Of a stretch of DNA of 64,000 bases, positions 33,411-42,111 are shown piece after piece. Origin of the DNA: an uncultured Lachnospiraceae bacterium (GTDB taxonomy: Bacteria; Bacillota; Clostridia; Lachnospirales; Lachnospiraceae). Positions within the stretch are counted from its first letter, which is position 1; every line of letters begins with the position of its first letter. Below the pieces are notes generated by a model. It did no database searches. It worked only from the letters and a program-made list of their open reading frames with translations, and was not told the origin of the DNA. Where the stretch lies: contig CAJTXN010000013.1 in the NCBI GenBank assembly GCA_910583605.1, positions 13,308 to 77,307 of the forward strand, read 5' to 3'. A program made the position numbers and the translations under genes.

Positions 33411-34634
33411 TTGAAGATTTATGATGAACTGGTTGCCCGGGGCCTGATCGCACAGGTTACGGATGAGGATGAGATTAAAGAACTGATTAATAACGGTAAG
33501 GCCACTTTTTATATTGGTTTTGACCCTACTGCTGATTCCCTGCATGTAGGACATTTTATGGCATTATGTCTGATGAAGCGTTTACAGATGGCAGGAAACA
33601 AGCCGGTGGTGTTACTGGGCGGCGGAACCGGATATATCGGAGACCCGTCCGGCAGAACGGATATGCGGAGCATGATGACGCCGGAAACCATTCAGCACAA
33701 TTGTGAATGCTTTAAAAAACAGATGGAACGTTTTATTGATTTTGGCGAAGGCGGCGCCATTGCCGTCAATAACGCAGACTGGCTGTTAAAATTAAATTAT
33801 ATAGAACTGCTTCGGGAAGTGGGAGCCTGCTTTTCCGTAAATAATATGCTTCGTGCGGAATGTTACAAACAGAGAATGGAAAAGGGATTGTCCTTTTTGG
33901 AATTTAACTACATGATCATGCAGTCCTACGATTTTTATCATTTATTCCGGGAATACGGCTGTAATATGCAGTTCGGCGGCGATGACCAGTGGTCCAATAT
34001 GCTGGGAGGTACCGAATTGATCCGAAGGAAGCTGGGGAAGGATGCATATGCCATGACGATTACCCTGCTGATGAATTCCGAAGGCAAAAAGATGGGAAAA
34101 ACCGCCAATGGCGCGGTATGGCTGGATGCAAACAAAACGTCGCCGTTTGAATTTTTCCAGTATTGGAGAAATGTATCTGACAGGGACGTATTAAAATGTA
34201 TCCGTATGCTGACCTTCCTGCCGTTAGAGCAGATTGAGGAAATGGATCAGTGGGAAGGAGCAAAACTGAACGAAGCCAAGGAAATACTGGCATATGAACT
34301 GACGAAACTGGTTCATGGGGAAGAAGAAGCGGGAAAGGCAAAAACGGCATCCCATGCCCTGTTTGCAGGCGGAAGCGACGATTCCAACATGCCGACAACA
34401 GAGATAGGGGCTGATACACTGACAAATGGTGAAGTCGGAATTATGGATTTAATGGTACTCTGTAAACTGACAGCATCTAAAAGTGAAGCCCGGAGACTGG
34501 TTCAGCAGGGCGGAGTCTTTGTCAATGATGCAAAGGTGGATACCATTGATTATAAAGTTACAGAGGATATGTTAAAAGAAGGTGTCAAAATACGAAAGGG
34601 TAAGAAGACATTTCATAAGGCTGTTTACAAATAA
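33411..34634 (+). CDS. tyrS: Tyrosyl-tRNA synthetase
   Basis: 407-aa class I synthetase. The ATP-binding HIGH-like motif is HVGH in GFDPTADSLHVGHF, the tyrosine pocket includes MQSYDFYHLF and GGDDQWSNM, the KMSKS-like loop is KKMGKTA, and an S4 RNA-binding domain ends it (SEARRLVQQGGVFVND). I place the start at TTG 33411, 8 nt from GGAGG and giving the usual N-terminus MKIYDEL. The ATG at 33396 overlaps that GGAGG and lacks a site of its own. Expression depends on the upstream Tyr T-box. Confidence 0.96.
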   Translation: MKIYDELVARGLIAQVTDEDEIKELINNGKATFYIGFDPTADSLHVGHFMALCLMKRLQMAGNKPVVLLGGGTGYIGDPSGRTDMRSMMTPETIQHNCECFKKQMERFIDFGEGGAIAVNNADWLLKLNYIELLREVGACFSVNNMLRAECYKQRMEKGLSFLEFNYMIMQSYDFYHLFREYGCNMQFGGDDQWSNMLGGTELIRRKLGKDAYAMTITLLMNSEGKKMGKTANGAVWLDANKTSPFEFFQYWRNVSDRDVLKCIRMLTFLPLEQIEEMDQWEGAKLNEAKEILAYELTKLVHGEEEAGKAKTASHALFAGGSDDSNMPTTEIGADTLTNGEVGIMDLMVLCKLTASKSEARRLVQQGGVFVNDAKVDTIDYKVTEDMLKEGVKIRKGKKTFHKAVYK

Positions 34635-34651
34635 TATAAAATAAAAAAATT

Positions 34652-34677
34652 ACGGACTGCTGCTGCGGTCCGTTTTC
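34652..34677 (+). terminator. tyrS terminator
   Basis: Stem ACGGAC/GTCCGT with a 10-nt loop and TTTT. Confidence 0.65.
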
Positions 34678-34693
34678 AGCAGATAATTATTAC

Positions 34694-34860
34694 ACGATTG
34701 TGAGACTTATAGTCACAGCTCAGAAGTTTCGCTCTCACTTCGTTGGTCGGACAATTCCGATTCATTTGTTCGCATTTATCGGACAAATAAACAGGAATTG
34801 TTCGCCCAAAGGCGCAATTCGCTGAAACTTCTGAGCTGTGACTATAAGTTTCACAAACGT
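34694..34860. repeat. Long palindromic element, copy 2 (inverted relative to copy 1)
   Basis: About 167 bp with near-perfect outer arms (34700-34730 against 34824-34854, one mismatch) and paired inner segments (CGGACAATTCC/GGAATTGTTCG; ATTTGTTCG/CGGACAAAT). The reverse complement matches copy 1 over most of its length, including the CAGAAGTTTC arm and the CGAACAATTCC core. As with copy 1 it lies just before a gene start and adds an open frame in phase with it. Confidence 0.85.
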
Positions 34861-34893
34861 CAGCAGATAATTGTTTTGGAAAGGAAGATTATA

Positions 34894-35364
34894 ATGTCAG
34901 TAGAAAATGCAAGAAATCATCTGTTCAAATATGACATGGGAGACAGAATCATAGAATTTAAAGAATCCAGCGCTACAGTGGAACTGGCGGCTCAGGCCAT
35001 TGGATGTGAAGAAGCCATGATTGCAAAAACCATTTCTTTTTATGTAAATGAAGAAGCAATACTGATTGTAGCAGCAGGAGATACCAAAATTGATAATCCG
35101 AAATTTAAGGCTTACTTTGGATGTAAGGCAAAAATGATTCCGGGAGCAGAGGTAGAAGCAGCAGTGGGACATGCACCGGGCGGTGTCTGTCCTTTTGGTG
35201 TGAAAGACGGCGTGAGGGTTTATCTGGATGATTCTTTAAAACGGTTTGAAGTAGTTTATCCTGCTGCCGGTTCCGGCAACAGTGCAGTAAAAATGAAACT
35301 GGAAGAACTGGAACGGGCATCGGAGTCGGCTGCATGGATAGATGTATGTAAATATAAGGAATGA
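34894..35364 (+). CDS. YbaK/EbsC-type aminoacyl-tRNA deacylase
   Basis: 156-aa protein of the YbaK/ProX family, which hydrolyses mischarged tRNAs (for example Cys- or Ala-tRNA-Pro) in trans. Family features: SSATVELAAQAIGCEEAMIAKTI with the conserved Lys, KIDNPKFKAYF, and AAVGHAPGGVCPFG. The start is the ATG after GGAAAGGAAG; the upstream in-frame stretch is the palindromic element. Its stop overlaps the start region of the GTPase-NYN gene, so the two are probably co-translated. The tRNA specificity is not evident. Confidence 0.92.
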   Translation: MSVENARNHLFKYDMGDRIIEFKESSATVELAAQAIGCEEAMIAKTISFYVNEEAILIVAAGDTKIDNPKFKAYFGCKAKMIPGAEVEAAVGHAPGGVCPFGVKDGVRVYLDDSLKRFEVVYPAAGSGNSAVKMKLEELERASESAAWIDVCKYKE

Positions 35365-35372
35365 GGAAAGCA

Positions 35373-38033
35373 ATGAGTGAAACTTCAGATAATCTTGTAC
35401 TGGGGCTTTTGGCACATGTAGATGCCGGAAAGACTACATTGTCGGAAGCCATGCTTTATTTATGCGGAAATATCAGAAAAATGGGACGGGTAGATAACGG
35501 AGATGCGTATCTGGATACCGATGTCCAGGAGCGGGAACGGGGGATTACCATCTTTTCAAAACAGGCGATGCTTTCATTGGGAAAAAAGAAGGCGGCACTG
35601 TTAGATACACCGGGACATGTGGATTTTTCCGCAGAAATGGAACGTACATTACAGGTATTGGACTATGCGGTTTTGATAATAAGCGGTCTGGACGGTGTAC
35701 AGGGACATACCCGGACGCTTTGGAAATTGCTGACACGGTATCAGATACCGACATTTATTTTTATAAATAAAATGGACCGGCCGGAGGCAGACCGGGAAGC
35801 TCTGCTGAAAGAACTGAAAGACATTTTGGACGACAGATGTGTGGAATTTGACGGAGAGAGCTTTAAAAACTGGAAGCCGGAGCGGATGGAGCAGATTGCA
35901 TTGTCTGATGAAGCATTGATGGAAAAATATCTGGAAAACGGAGAATTTCACATAGAGGATGTGCAGATGCTTATTCAAAACCGAAAGCTGTTTCCATGCT
36001 ATTTCGGTTCCGCCCTGAAATTGGATGCCATTGATACGTTTTTGAAAGGGCTGGAGATATATACAAAAGCGAAATGCCATGGCGGGAAATTCGGAGCCAA
36101 GGTATATAAAATTTCCAGAGATGAACAGGGAAACCGCCTTACTTACATGAAGATTACCGGAGGCATGTTAAGAGTGAAAGACCGGCTGGGAGAGGATAAA
36201 GTCAATCAGATTCGGATTTATTCCGGAAAACGGTATGAAACGGCAGAAGAGGTCCGGGCAGGAGAGGTCTGTGCCGTTCTGGGATTGGAAGAGACACATC
36301 CGGGACAGGGACTGGGGGAAGAGCCGGATTCGGAATTACCTCTGTTAGAGCCGGTACTTACCTATCAGGTCCTGTTGCCGGAGGATTGCGATAAGACCGG
36401 AATGTTGCATAAATTAAAGCAGATGGAAGAGGAAGCGCCGGAACTCCATGTTCTCTGGAATGAGAAAACTGCGGAAATACAGGTACAGCTTATGGGTGAA
36501 GTACAGATTGATGTATTAAAGCGTATAATTTATGAGCGGTATGGTATAAAGGCGGAGTTTGGAACCGGAAATATTGTATATAAAGAAACCATTGCCGGAA
36601 CGGTAGAAGGCGTCGGTCATTTTGAACCGTTAAAGCATTATGCGGAAGTACATCTGATTCTGGAACCGGGAGAACCGGGCAGCGGGCTTCAGTTTGATAC
36701 CGATGTCAGTGAAGACAGTCTGGACAAAAACTGGCAGCGGTTAATACTGACTCATCTGGAGGAGAAACAACACAAGGGTGTTCTCACCGGGTCGGATATT
36801 ACGGATATGAAAATAACGCTGGCGGCAGGAAAGGCCCATCTGAAACATACGGAGGGCGGTGATTTCCGGCAGGCTACCTACCGTGCAGTCCGGCAGGGTC
36901 TGATGGAGGCGGAAAGCATTTTATTGGAACCATACTATGAATTTCGAATGGAAATTCCTCAGGACAGTATCGGGCGGGCCATGACGGATATTGAACGAAT
37001 GCACGGAACCTGTGATTCTCCGGATGTTGTGGGCGGAATGGCGGTACTGACCGGCACAGCTCCGGTTTCTTCCATGAGCGGATATCAGACGGAAATAACT
37101 TCTTATACCAAAGGAAGCGGCAGGATTTTCTGTACATTAAAGGGATATGCACCCTGCCGGAATGCAGAAGAGGTAATAGAAAAAATCGGATATCGTGCAT
37201 CCGGGGATATGGAAAATCCCTCTTCCTCCGTATTTTGTGCCCACGGAGCCGGTTTTGCGGTGGAATGGAATGAAGTGAAAAAATATATGCATTTGGAAAG
37301 CGTATTGCCAGATTACCGCAGCGGTTCCGGCAATACGGAAAATAAATCGGACAATTCCGGTACCAACCGGGAAACACGGAGAGAAAACAGTTCTGCTGCA
37401 ACGGATGATGAACTGAAAGCAATCTTTGAACGGACATACGGGCCGGTGAAGCAGCGGGAGACAAACATCCCGAAACGTGTGGTGTTTCAGACGAAAGAAA
37501 CAGAGTACAAAGGAAGTTCCGATAAAAACAATACAGAAGAATATCTACTGGTAGACGGCTATAATGTAATCTATGCGTGGGAGGATTTAAGGGAGCTGGC
37601 AGAAGTCAGTATGGATGCGGCAAGGGACCGGCTGCTGGATATTATGTGCAACTATCAGGGATACCGGCAATGCACCCTGATCGTAGTGTTTGATGCCTAC
37701 AAGGTTCGGGGATTTCAGGGAGAAGTGACCAGGTATCACAATATTGAAGTAGTATTTACAAAGGAGGCAGAAACTGCCGACCAGTATATAGAAAAACTGG
37801 CCCATAATATTGGAAGGAAATACAGGGTTACGGTGGCTACTTCTGATGGACTGGAGCAGATTATTATCATGGGACAAGGGTGTAGTCTGCTGTCGTCAAG
37901 GGAATTAAAACTGGAAGTGGAACGTCTGAACCGGCATATTCGCGAGGAATATCTGGAAAAACAGGAGAAAAATCATAATTACCTGCTGGATTCTGCGGCT
38001 GATATGGTCAGGGATTACAGGGATAAATCATAA
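35373..38033 (+). CDS. EF-G/Tet(M)-like translational GTPase fused to a YacP/Rae1-like NYN nuclease domain
   Basis: 886-aa fusion. Residues 1-640 form a full ribosomal-protection/EF-G-type GTPase: G1 LAHVDAGKTTLSEAM, switch I RERGITIFS, G3 DTPGHVDFSAEMERTL, G4 FINKMDR, domain II (about 245-330), domain IV (about 405-520) and domain V (PYYEFRMEIPQDSIGRAM). A charged linker (about 640-720) joins a NYN/PIN-like domain (about 723-865): LLVDGYNVIYAWEDL, VFDAYKVRG, TKEAETADQYIEKL, VATSDGLEQIIIMGQG, SSRELKLEVE. YacP/Rae1 cleaves mRNA in the ribosomal A site, so the fusion could deliver a nuclease to stalled ribosomes. It is probably not a tetracycline-resistance gene as such. ATG 35373 has GAGGAAAG. 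Confidence 0.93.
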   Translation: MSETSDNLVLGLLAHVDAGKTTLSEAMLYLCGNIRKMGRVDNGDAYLDTDVQERERGITIFSKQAMLSLGKKKAALLDTPGHVDFSAEMERTLQVLDYAVLIISGLDGVQGHTRTLWKLLTRYQIPTFIFINKMDRPEADREALLKELKDILDDRCVEFDGESFKNWKPERMEQIALSDEALMEKYLENGEFHIEDVQMLIQNRKLFPCYFGSALKLDAIDTFLKGLEIYTKAKCHGGKFGAKVYKISRDEQGNRLTYMKITGGMLRVKDRLGEDKVNQIRIYSGKRYETAEEVRAGEVCAVLGLEETHPGQGLGEEPDSELPLLEPVLTYQVLLPEDCDKTGMLHKLKQMEEEAPELHVLWNEKTAEIQVQLMGEVQIDVLKRIIYERYGIKAEFGTGNIVYKETIAGTVEGVGHFEPLKHYAEVHLILEPGEPGSGLQFDTDVSEDSLDKNWQRLILTHLEEKQHKGVLTGSDITDMKITLAAGKAHLKHTEGGDFRQATYRAVRQGLMEAESILLEPYYEFRMEIPQDSIGRAMTDIERMHGTCDSPDVVGGMAVLTGTAPVSSMSGYQTEITSYTKGSGRIFCTLKGYAPCRNAEEVIEKIGYRASGDMENPSSSVFCAHGAGFAVEWNEVKKYMHLESVLPDYRSGSGNTENKSDNSGTNRETRRENSSAATDDELKAIFERTYGPVKQRETNIPKRVVFQTKETEYKGSSDKNNTEEYLLVDGYNVIYAWEDLRELAEVSMDAARDRLLDIMCNYQGYRQCTLIVVFDAYKVRGFQGEVTRYHNIEVVFTKEAETADQYIEKLAHNIGRKYRVTVATSDGLEQIIIMGQGCSLLSSRELKLEVERLNRHIREEYLEKQEKNHNYLLDSAADMVRDYRDKS

Positions 38034-38049
38034 AGGAGGTTCCGGAACC

Positions 38050-38742
38050 GTGAATGAAGAGATGTGTATAAAACCCATTGCCCATATTTACAACGATTAT
38101 ACTGAAAAGTTCGGTATTCCAAGACAAAGCGGTATTATAGGGGACGTGGAATCAAAAATAATTTTCACTCCGGAATATCGTGATTTCAATGCGGTAAGAG
38201 GACTGGAAGGATATTCTCATATCTGGCTGATATGGGGATTTAGCGAAAACGGACGGCAGACAGGGGAATGGTCTCCTACAGTACGTCCTCCCAGGCTTGG
38301 GGGAAATACCAGAATGGGTGTTTTTTCTACCCGTTCTCCGTTTCGTCCAAATTCTCTGGGGCTTTCTTCCGTATGCCTTACGGGAATAGAAACGGAGGGG
38401 AAAGAAGCGCCGGTTTTAACGGTAACCGGTGCGGATATAAAAAACGGAACCCCGGTATATGATATAAAGCCCTATATAACTTATTGTGACTGTCATCCGG
38501 AGGCATGTTCCGGATTTGCGGAGCAGGTGAAAGACTATCGTCTGCAGCCAGTGATCAGTCAGGAATTGATGGAAAAGATACCGGTCAGTAAAAGAGCTGC
38601 CGTTACGGGCATACTGGCACAGGACCCCAGACCGGGGTATCAGCAGGATGAAAACAGAATATACGGGTTTCGCTTTGCGGATATGAATATTCAGTTTGCA
38701 GTAGAGGGGGACAGGATAATTGTAAAAGCGGTTATTGTTTAG
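38050..38742 (+). CDS. trmO: tRNA (t6A37) N6-methyltransferase, TsaA/TrmO family
   Basis: 230-aa SAM-dependent enzyme with the hallmark GLEGYSHIWLIWGF, PRLGGNTRMGVFSTRSPFRPN and LGLSSVCL segments, and a C-terminal beta domain (YGFRFADMNIQFAVEG). In E. coli TrmO adds a methyl to t6A at position 37 of tRNA-Thr. The t6A-making genes tsaE, tsaB and tsaD lie 20 kb downstream. The start GTG lies 10 nt from AAAGGAGG; an ATG 12 nt later is the alternative. It is 16 nt from the GTPase-NYN stop and likely co-transcribed. Confidence 0.9.
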   Translation: MNEEMCIKPIAHIYNDYTEKFGIPRQSGIIGDVESKIIFTPEYRDFNAVRGLEGYSHIWLIWGFSENGRQTGEWSPTVRPPRLGGNTRMGVFSTRSPFRPNSLGLSSVCLTGIETEGKEAPVLTVTGADIKNGTPVYDIKPYITYCDCHPEACSGFAEQVKDYRLQPVISQELMEKIPVSKRAAVTGILAQDPRPGYQQDENRIYGFRFADMNIQFAVEGDRIIVKAVIV

Positions 38743-38779
38743 CGGGTAATTCACGGGATATGATTTAATGCAACGATGC

Positions 38780-38808
38780 TTGCATAATATTCACTATAAA
38801 TGTATAAT
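38780..38808 (+). promoter_or_regulatory. sigma-A promoter of argC
   Basis: TTGCAT, 17-nt spacer, TATAAT. A GTGATATCAC...GTGATA partial repeat at 38872-38900, between promoter and start, could be an operator. Confidence 0.65.
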
Positions 38809-38913
38809 TATAAAATTCAGTAGAGAATTGGATGTTTTTCAATCATTATAAAAATATTGGCAGAAAGGAAAAGTGATATCACAGTTAGTTTTGTGATACC
38901 AACGGGAATCAGA

Positions 38914-39858
38914 ATGAAGAAGATATTTATAGACGGAAGCGAAGGAACTACAGGATTAAGGATTCATGAGCGTTTTCAAAATCGTGAAGATATTGAACTG
39001 CTTAAGATTTCTTCTGAACTTCGAAAGGACTTAAATGAAAGGAAACGATTGATAAATGAGTCGGATATAACATTTTTATGTCTGCCGGATGGGGCGGCCA
39101 GAGAATCCGTATCATTGGTTGAAAACGAAAATGTCATTGTGATAGACACATCGACAGCACACCGGACAGAGGAAGGATGGGCCTACGGATTTCCGGAATT
39201 ATCCCGGGAGCATGAAAATGCTGTTCGAAACGGGAAGCGGATTGCAGTTCCGGGCTGTCATGCCACCGGCTTCATATCTCTTGTATATCCGTTGATAACC
39301 GGAGGGATTATGGCGAAGGATTATCCTGTCAGCAGTTTTTCACTGACCGGATACAGTGGAGGGGGAAAGAAGATGATAGCGGAATATGAAGAAAAAGAAC
39401 GAGCTTTCGAATATGATGCTCCAAGAGAATATGCACTTTCCCAACAGCATAAGCATTTAAAGGAAATGCAGAAAATTACCGGTCTGCAGAAAATGCCGCT
39501 GTTTTCGCCAATCGTTGCGGATTACTACAGTGGTATGCTGGTTACGATTCCGTTATATACGGATATGCTCAACGACTGCCGGACACCGGAAGCTATTCAT
39601 AAATATTTTGAGAAATATTATGAAGGTCAGAAATTTGTCCATGTGATGCCTCTGGGTTCCGAATCCGAATACAACGGATTGCTTTCAGGAAACAGCTGCA
39701 GCGGATGGGACGGACTGCGAATCTATGTAACCGGTAATGCGGACAGGGTTTTAGTGATGTCACAGTTTGACAATCTGGGCAAAGGCGCTTCAGGGGCTGC
39801 AATACAGTGTTTAAATCTGGTAATGGGCTGTGAAGCGGATACGGGGTTAAATGTTTAA
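38914..39858 (+). CDS. argC: N-acetyl-gamma-glutamyl-phosphate reductase (type 2)
   Basis: 314-aa NADP-dependent reductase of arginine synthesis that turns N-acetylglutamyl phosphate into the semialdehyde. It begins MKKIFIDGSEGTTGLRI, the nucleotide-binding start of ArgC type 2. The catalytic Cys is in VPGCHATGFISL, and the substrate region includes TGYSGGGKKMI and PLGSESEYNG. The length matches type 2 (about 312 aa). A longer frame from 38857 lacks the family's N-terminus. No other arginine gene is nearby, so the pathway is scattered or argC is regulated alone. Confidence 0.93.
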   Translation: MKKIFIDGSEGTTGLRIHERFQNREDIELLKISSELRKDLNERKRLINESDITFLCLPDGAARESVSLVENENVIVIDTSTAHRTEEGWAYGFPELSREHENAVRNGKRIAVPGCHATGFISLVYPLITGGIMAKDYPVSSFSLTGYSGGGKKMIAEYEEKERAFEYDAPREYALSQQHKHLKEMQKITGLQKMPLFSPIVADYYSGMLVTIPLYTDMLNDCRTPEAIHKYFEKYYEGQKFVHVMPLGSESEYNGLLSGNSCSGWDGLRIYVTGNADRVLVMSQFDNLGKGASGAAIQCLNLVMGCEADTGLNV

Positions 39859-39974
39859 GGTTGAGTAATGTTATTTTATATATGTATATATTATTTTTAC
39901 CCTGCACATATTAATAACATCTATTAATCTGTTTATATGAAAATCTTATAACAGGAAAGAATCGGAGGAACAGT

Positions 39975-40406
39975 ATGGAAAATGATACCATTGAGTTATT
40001 AAAAGAATGTAATGCAGGTGTAAAAACAGCAGTGAACAGTCTGAAAGAAGTTGTGGAACGGGTTCAGCAGAAGGAACTGAAAGAGATAATACAGGAATCC
40101 ATTGAGGAACATACAAAAATTGGTGATAAGACCCATGAAAAGTTAAATGAATACGGTGCACCCGAAAAAGACCCGAGTCCCATGGCAGATGCCATGTCAT
40201 GGTTGAAAATCAATGTGAAATATTCCATCGACCCCACCGACCATGAAATAGCCAGTCTGATGATTGACGGCTGCAATATGGGTATCAAATCTGTCAGCGA
40301 ATATCTCAACCGATATGAAAAAGCGGATAATAAAGTTCGCGGAATGGTACAGGATTTAATAGAATTAGAGAAAAAACTGACAGACCGGTTAAGGGTTTAT
40401 CTGTAA
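39975..40406 (+). CDS. Ferritin-like four-helix protein
   Basis: 143-aa all-helical protein with a CGGAGG ribosome binding site. Helix 2 carries IIQESIEEHTKIGD and helix 3 SIDPTDHEIASLMIDGCN, with Glu/His pairs placed like the metal ligands of ferritin-like proteins. It resembles small Firmicutes proteins of the DUF2383-like group. Function unknown; it may bind iron or act in stress or sporulation. It is a lone gene between argC and the glycosyltransferase. Confidence 0.65.
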   Translation: MENDTIELLKECNAGVKTAVNSLKEVVERVQQKELKEIIQESIEEHTKIGDKTHEKLNEYGAPEKDPSPMADAMSWLKINVKYSIDPTDHEIASLMIDGCNMGIKSVSEYLNRYEKADNKVRGMVQDLIELEKKLTDRLRVYL

Positions 40407-40508
40407 GAAGCGACTGCTGATAAAGGAACCGGGCAAAATTTAGTCTGTCATGATTTTATTCTTTGTGTTATACTAATGAAAAATTAACGGTATGAGATGA
40501 GGTATGTC

Positions 40509-41471
40509 ATGATAACCATAAGTGTATGTATGATAGTAAAAAATGAAGAAAGAGTATTGGCAAGATGTCTTGATTCCTTAAAGGAAATTGCCGATGAAAT
40601 CATTATTGTGGATACCGGTTCCACCGACAAAACAAAGAAGATTGCTGCCGGATATACGGAAAAAATTTATGATTACAAATGGGCAAACGATTTTGCGGCA
40701 GCAAGGAATTTTTCATTTTCCAAGGCGACAAAGCAATATATATATCAGGCAGATGCAGATGAAGTTATCAATGAAGAAAACAGACGGAAATTTATGCAGT
40801 TAAAAGAAATCCTGCTGCCGGAGATTGATATGGTTCAGATGTTGTATTCCGGTCAGCTGAATCAGGGGACGGTATATAATTTTGACAAAGAATACCGGCC
40901 GAAGCTGTTTAAGCGTCTGCGGGAATTTGTATGGACGGACAGGGTACATGAGTCAGTGCGGTTAATGCCGGTGGTGTATGACAGTGAAATCACTGTTCTG
41001 CACTTACCGGAACAGAATCATTCCAAACGGGATTTTTCTATCTTTGAGAGTATGGGGAAAAATGGAGAGCGCTTATCCAAAAAACTGCATCATATGTATG
41101 CTCAGGAATTGTTTATTTCCGGTGAAGATAAAGATTTTCTTCCGGCTGAAACGGTATACCGGTATACATTTACGGATGATGCCAGAGATATGGATGAAAA
41201 GGCGGAGGCGGCCTGCGTTCTTGCCAGATGCGGCAGGATAAAGAATGATATACCCATGTTCTTTAAATATGCATTAAAAAATATTGCTTCCGGCGGTTGT
41301 GCAGAAATGTGTTATGAACTGGGGATGTACTATTTTCAGAATAATGATTTGGAAGAGGCAGAGACATGGTTTACAACTGCGGTGTCAGGAGTAGAATCTA
41401 TACTGGCTTTAAAATATGCGGAAAAACTGGCGCCTGAAATGCTTGAAAAAATTAAGAATCAAAGGCTGTAG
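40509..41471 (+). CDS. Family 2 glycosyltransferase with helical C-terminus
   Basis: 320-aa protein. Residues 1-210 form a GT-A fold of GT2: ISVCMIVKNEERVLARCLDSL, the nucleotide-sugar motif EIIIVDTGSTDKT, NDFAAARNFSF and the metal-binding DADEVI. Residues about 225-320 are TPR-like helices (CYELGMYYFQNNDLEEAETWF). Such SunS-like enzymes glycosylate proteins or surface polymers. The start is the ATG 6 nt from GAGG; an ATG 12 nt upstream lacks a site. The acetyltransferase starts 19 nt later. Confidence 0.88.
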   Translation: MITISVCMIVKNEERVLARCLDSLKEIADEIIIVDTGSTDKTKKIAAGYTEKIYDYKWANDFAAARNFSFSKATKQYIYQADADEVINEENRRKFMQLKEILLPEIDMVQMLYSGQLNQGTVYNFDKEYRPKLFKRLREFVWTDRVHESVRLMPVVYDSEITVLHLPEQNHSKRDFSIFESMGKNGERLSKKLHHMYAQELFISGEDKDFLPAETVYRYTFTDDARDMDEKAEAACVLARCGRIKNDIPMFFKYALKNIASGGCAEMCYELGMYYFQNNDLEEAETWFTTAVSGVESILALKYAEKLAPEMLEKIKNQRL

Positions 41472-41490
41472 ATGGGAGGAGAAAACCAAG

Positions 41491-42111
41491 ATGTCAGAAA
41501 AAGAACGCATGCTGGCAGGAGAGTTATATATTGCACAGGATGAAGAACTGGCAGCCGATAACCGGCAGTCCCGGAAACTTACCAGATTATTTAATACCAC
41601 TACCGAAGAACAGCAGGAATACAGAAAAGAACTGATAGCACGGCTTTTTGAGCAGGTGGGAGAAAATTATTACATAGAACCTCCGTTTCGCTGCGATTAT
41701 GGCTGCAATATTTCAATCGGAGATAATTTTTATGCTAATTATGACTGCATAATACTGGATGTCAATAAGGTACATATCGGAAACAATGTATTCTTTGCAC
41801 CACGGGTAAACATATTCACGGCCGGTCATCCCATATCTGCCAAAGTCAGAAATACTTTGTTAGAGTACGGAAAACCGGTTACGATAGGAAACAATGTCTG
41901 GGTTGGTGGAAATACCGTGATTAATCCGGGTATAACCATCGGAGATAACGTCGTGATCGGCTCAGGTTCCGTGGTAAACAGGGATATTCCTTCCGGTGTT
42001 GTAGCGGCAGGAAATCCTTGTAAAGTTATTCGTAACATAACAGAAGAAGATGAAATTTACTGGGAAGACCAGCGCATAAAATACGAAGAAGCAAAAAGGA
42101 AGGAAACATGA
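41491..42111 (+). CDS. Maltose/galactoside O-acetyltransferase (hexapeptide repeat)
   Basis: 206-aa left-handed beta-helix acyltransferase. The N-terminal Mac domain (EKERMLAGELYIAQDEEL) is followed by hexapeptide repeats (ISIGDNFYANYDCIILD, IGNNVFFAPRVNIFTAGHP with catalytic His, IGNNVWVGGNTVINPG, IGSGSVVNRDIPSG). It transfers acetyl from acetyl-CoA to a sugar hydroxyl. GGGAGGAG precedes the start. It lies between a glycosyltransferase and a lipoprotein that overlaps its stop by 4 nt, which suggests an envelope or glycan role. Confidence 0.95.
   Translation: MSEKERMLAGELYIAQDEELAADNRQSRKLTRLFNTTTEEQQEYRKELIARLFEQVGENYYIEPPFRCDYGCNISIGDNFYANYDCIILDVNKVHIGNNVFFAPRVNIFTAGHPISAKVRNTLLEYGKPVTIGNNVWVGGNTVINPGITIGDNVVIGSGSVVNRDIPSGVVAAGNPCKVIRNITEEDEIYWEDQRIKYEEAKRKET

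Noticed and set aside
34798..34893. N-terminal 32-residue extension of the YbaK-type deacylase
   Set aside because: It also lies in the palindromic element; the family start fits the ATG at 34894.
35373..38033. Calling the GTPase-NYN gene a tetracycline-resistance determinant
   Set aside because: The GTPase half resembles ribosomal protection proteins, but the C-terminal nuclease-like domain and the chromosomal context argue for a different role.
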